Origin: Rubritepida sp.
GTDB lineage: Bacteria > Pseudomonadota > Alphaproteobacteria > Acetobacterales > Acetobacteraceae
Length of the DNA: 6,884 nt
Direction: 5' to 3'
Assembly (NCBI GenBank): GCA_007129145.1
Contig: SKWC01000018.1
Coordinates: 1-6,884, forward strand
How positions within the stretch are numbered: the first letter of the stretch is position 1; each line of letters starts with the position of its first letter. Below are positions 5,606-6,884 of the stretch, one piece after another. The position numbers and the translations under genes are program-made. The notes beneath the pieces are model-generated. The model was given only the letters and a program-made list of their open reading frames with translations, did no database searches and had not been told where the DNA came from.

Positions 5606-6094
5606 ATGCCCATCGAGCGCCAGCAATTCCGCGACGCCATGGCCCGCCTGCCGGCCGCCGTGAACATCATCACCACCGGCGGCCCGGCCGGGCGCGGCGG
5701 CTTCACCGCGAGCGCGGTGTGCAGCGTGACCGACACGCCGCCCACCCTGCTGGTGTGCATGAACCGCACCGTCTCCTCCGCCGAGGCCTTCCGCGAGAAC
5801 GGCGTGCTCTGCGTCAACACGCTCTGCGCCACCCAGCAGGATCTGTCGGGCATCTTCGCCGGCATGACCGGCGTGGATGGCGAGGCGCGCTTCGCCAATG
5901 GCCAGTGGTCCACGCTGGCCACCGGCGCGCCGGTGCTGGATGGCGCGCTGGTCGCCTTCGATGCGCGCATCACCGACATGATCGAGAAGGGGACGCATCT
6001 GGTGCTCTTCGCGGAGGTGGAGGCGGCGCGGATCGGCGGCGCGGACCCGGCGCTGCTGTATTTCTCCCGCCGCTATTGCGACGTCGCAGCCTGA
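5606..6094 (+). CDS. Flavin reductase, RutF/HpaC family (NAD(P)H:flavin oxidoreductase)
   Basis: This 162-residue enzyme should reduce free FMN or FAD with NAD(P)H and hand the reduced flavin to a partner oxygenase. The family signature is strong: FRDAMARLPAAVNIITT (8-24), then GFTASAVCSVTDTPPTLLVC (32-51), LCVNTL, the FAGMTG turn, GTH at 129-131 and the terminal YFSRRY (152-157). The first half resembles E. coli RutF (pyrimidine degradation) closely, and HpaC (4-hydroxyphenylacetate monooxygenase reductase) slightly less so, judged from memory. I give no symbol because no rut or hpa gene is visible to decide the partner. The length is normal for the family and the protein is soluble and cytosolic. 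It follows the DUF3047 gene by 19 bp. A GC hairpin begins four bases after its stop, so it may be the last gene of this unit. Confidence 0.93.
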   Translation: MPIERQQFRDAMARLPAAVNIITTGGPAGRGGFTASAVCSVTDTPPTLLVCMNRTVSSAEAFRENGVLCVNTLCATQQDLSGIFAGMTGVDGEARFANGQWSTLATGAPVLDGALVAFDARITDMIEKGTHLVLFAEVEAARIGGADPALLYFSRRYCDVAA

Positions 6095-6097
6095 GCG

Positions 6098-6115
6098 GCG
6101 CCCGGATGCGGGCGC
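6098..6115 (+). terminator. GC-rich hairpin after the flavin reductase, possible terminator or attenuator
   Basis: GCGCCCG (6098-6104) pairs perfectly with CGGGCGC (6109-6115) across a GATG loop, giving a seven-pair all-GC stem just after the stop codon at 6092-6094. Two more outer pairs are possible across a G-G mismatch. No T-tract follows, so intrinsic termination is uncertain. It lies 22 bases before the start of the next gene and could reduce read-through into it. Confidence 0.35.
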
Positions 6116-6137
6116 GGCCGTCAGGGCTGTGCGGGGC

Positions 6138-6884
6138 ATGAGCGGCACCCAGCTCGCCGCCGCGCTGCTGCAGCTCACCGCCGGCGCGGGGTTCTATGAC
6201 CTCGCGGACCCGGCCGAGCGCGCGCTCTCGCGCGATCATGCGCGCGACCTGTTCCTTGACCTGCAGGCCGCGTTGCGGCCGGCGAATTTCGTCGAGGCCG
6301 GCGCCTTCAACGCCGTCACCGCGCTGCGCATGCGCGGGGTCCTGCCCGATGCGCGCATCACCGCCTTCGAGGCGAATCCCTACAACCACGCCGCCTTCTC
6401 GGCCGAGCAGGATTTCGCCGCGCGCGGGGTGGACTACCGCCTGGCCGCGCTGACCGACGCCGACGGCCCCGTGACCTTCCGCATCCTGCGCGAGCGCGGG
6501 CCGCAGCCCGACGGCGATGCGGCGCTGATCTCCTGGCGCAGCTCCATCCTGTCGCGCACCGAGGGCTGGGCGCGCTATGTGGATGTGGAGGTGCCCGGGA
6601 CCAGGCTGGATGCCGCCTTCGCCGGCGTCGCTGGCGACTTCGCCCTATGGATCGATGTGGAGGGCGCGGCGCGGCAGGTGCTGCTGGGCGCCGAGGGCTT
6701 GCTGCCGCGCGTGGCCAGCCTGATGATCGAGATCGAGGCCCGCCGCTTCCGGCAGGACCAATGGCTGTATTCCGACGTCTGCGCGCATCTTCCGGGCAAG
6801 GGGCTGCGGCCGGTGGCGCGCGACTTCGAGGATGAGCACCAATTCAACACCGTCTTCGTGAACGCCGCGACCTCCGCGCGGCTC
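6138..6884 (+). CDS. FkbM-like SAM-dependent methyltransferase, 3' end outside window
   Basis: The frame from ATG 6138 stays open for 249 codons to the window edge, so the C-terminus is missing. Features of the FkbM/class I methyltransferase fold are visible. The glycine-loop region reads FVEAGAFNAVT (51-61), and the acidic residue after strand 2 is Glu78 in ITAFEANPYN. The D-V-E-G motif typical of FkbM proteins is at 173-176 (LWIDVEGAARQVLLGAEGLL), followed by LMIEIEARRF. FkbM relatives O-methylate diverse substrates, including sugars, polyketides and surface glycans; the substrate here cannot be inferred. The usual D-x-G-A-N-x-G loop is altered to E-A-G-A-F-N-A. The start is weakly supported: AGGG lies 11 bases upstream, and an in-frame GTG at 6129 is an alternative. 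It is 43 bp after the flavin reductase, with a hairpin between, so cotranscription is uncertain. Confidence 0.8.
   Translation, partial: MSGTQLAAALLQLTAGAGFYDLADPAERALSRDHARDLFLDLQAALRPANFVEAGAFNAVTALRMRGVLPDARITAFEANPYNHAAFSAEQDFAARGVDYRLAALTDADGPVTFRILRERGPQPDGDAALISWRSSILSRTEGWARYVDVEVPGTRLDAAFAGVAGDFALWIDVEGAARQVLLGAEGLLPRVASLMIEIEARRFRQDQWLYSDVCAHLPGKGLRPVARDFEDEHQFNTVFVNAATSARL

Noticed and set aside
2431..5979. A 1182-codon minus-strand open frame that looks like a giant fusion ending in the M3 peptidase
   Set aside because: Only 2431-4098 has family motifs and a ribosome-binding site. The upstream part is an antisense or out-of-frame reading of the flavin reductase, DUF3047 and hydrolase genes, with low-complexity Arg/Ala/Gly/Pro composition typical of shadow frames in GC-rich DNA.
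1..6884. Search for mobile elements, CRISPR arrays, tRNA genes, toxin-antitoxin pairs, retroelements or defence genes
   Set aside because: No terminal inverted repeats with a transposase, no regularly spaced repeats outside coding sequence, no cloverleaf-like segment and no recognisable defence or toxin domains. Coding density and composition are uniform by eye.

Overview
The window is a GC-rich (roughly 70% by eye), gene-dense chromosomal segment that looks like an alphaproteobacterium, most plausibly Acetobacteraceae or Rhodospirillales (Roseomonas-like). That placement is inference, from base composition, the style of the housekeeping proteins and the Acetobacteraceae-type M3 oligopeptidase; there is no 16S or other taxonomic anchor. 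I see no IS elements, integrases, tRNA or rRNA genes or CRISPR arrays, and no stretch above about 120 bp lacks a gene. It reads as ordinary chromosome rather than a genomic island.

Layout. (1) Positions 1-366 (+) hold the last 121 codons of gyrB, the DNA gyrase B subunit. (2) Positions 391-2316 (-) run convergent to gyrB and encode a 641-residue exported protein of unknown function: a signal peptide, an N-terminal region with the only two mature cysteines, about six helical repeats of ~56 residues, and a small beta-rich C-terminal domain. A 16-bp perfect palindrome sits in the convergent junction. (3) Positions 2431-4811 (-) hold a two-gene unit, a dienelactone-hydrolase-family enzyme followed 11 bp later by an M3 family oligoendopeptidase. 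The peptidase ribosome-binding site overlaps the hydrolase stop codon, so translation is probably coupled. (4) From 4861 the strand switches at a 49-bp divergent promoter region. A secreted DUF3047 protein is followed by a RutF/HpaC-type flavin reductase 19 bp later. (5) After a strong GC hairpin, an FkbM-like methyltransferase begins at 6138 and runs off the right edge.

How the genes work together. Apart from the two close pairs I see no single pathway. The flavin reductase would normally feed reduced FMN or FAD to a monooxygenase, but none is present here. The hydrolase and peptidase could share an expression unit without sharing a substrate. I looked for a hidden system (phage defence, toxin-antitoxin, biosynthetic cluster, retroelement) and found none. 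The most novel object is the exported tandem-repeat protein at 391-2316.
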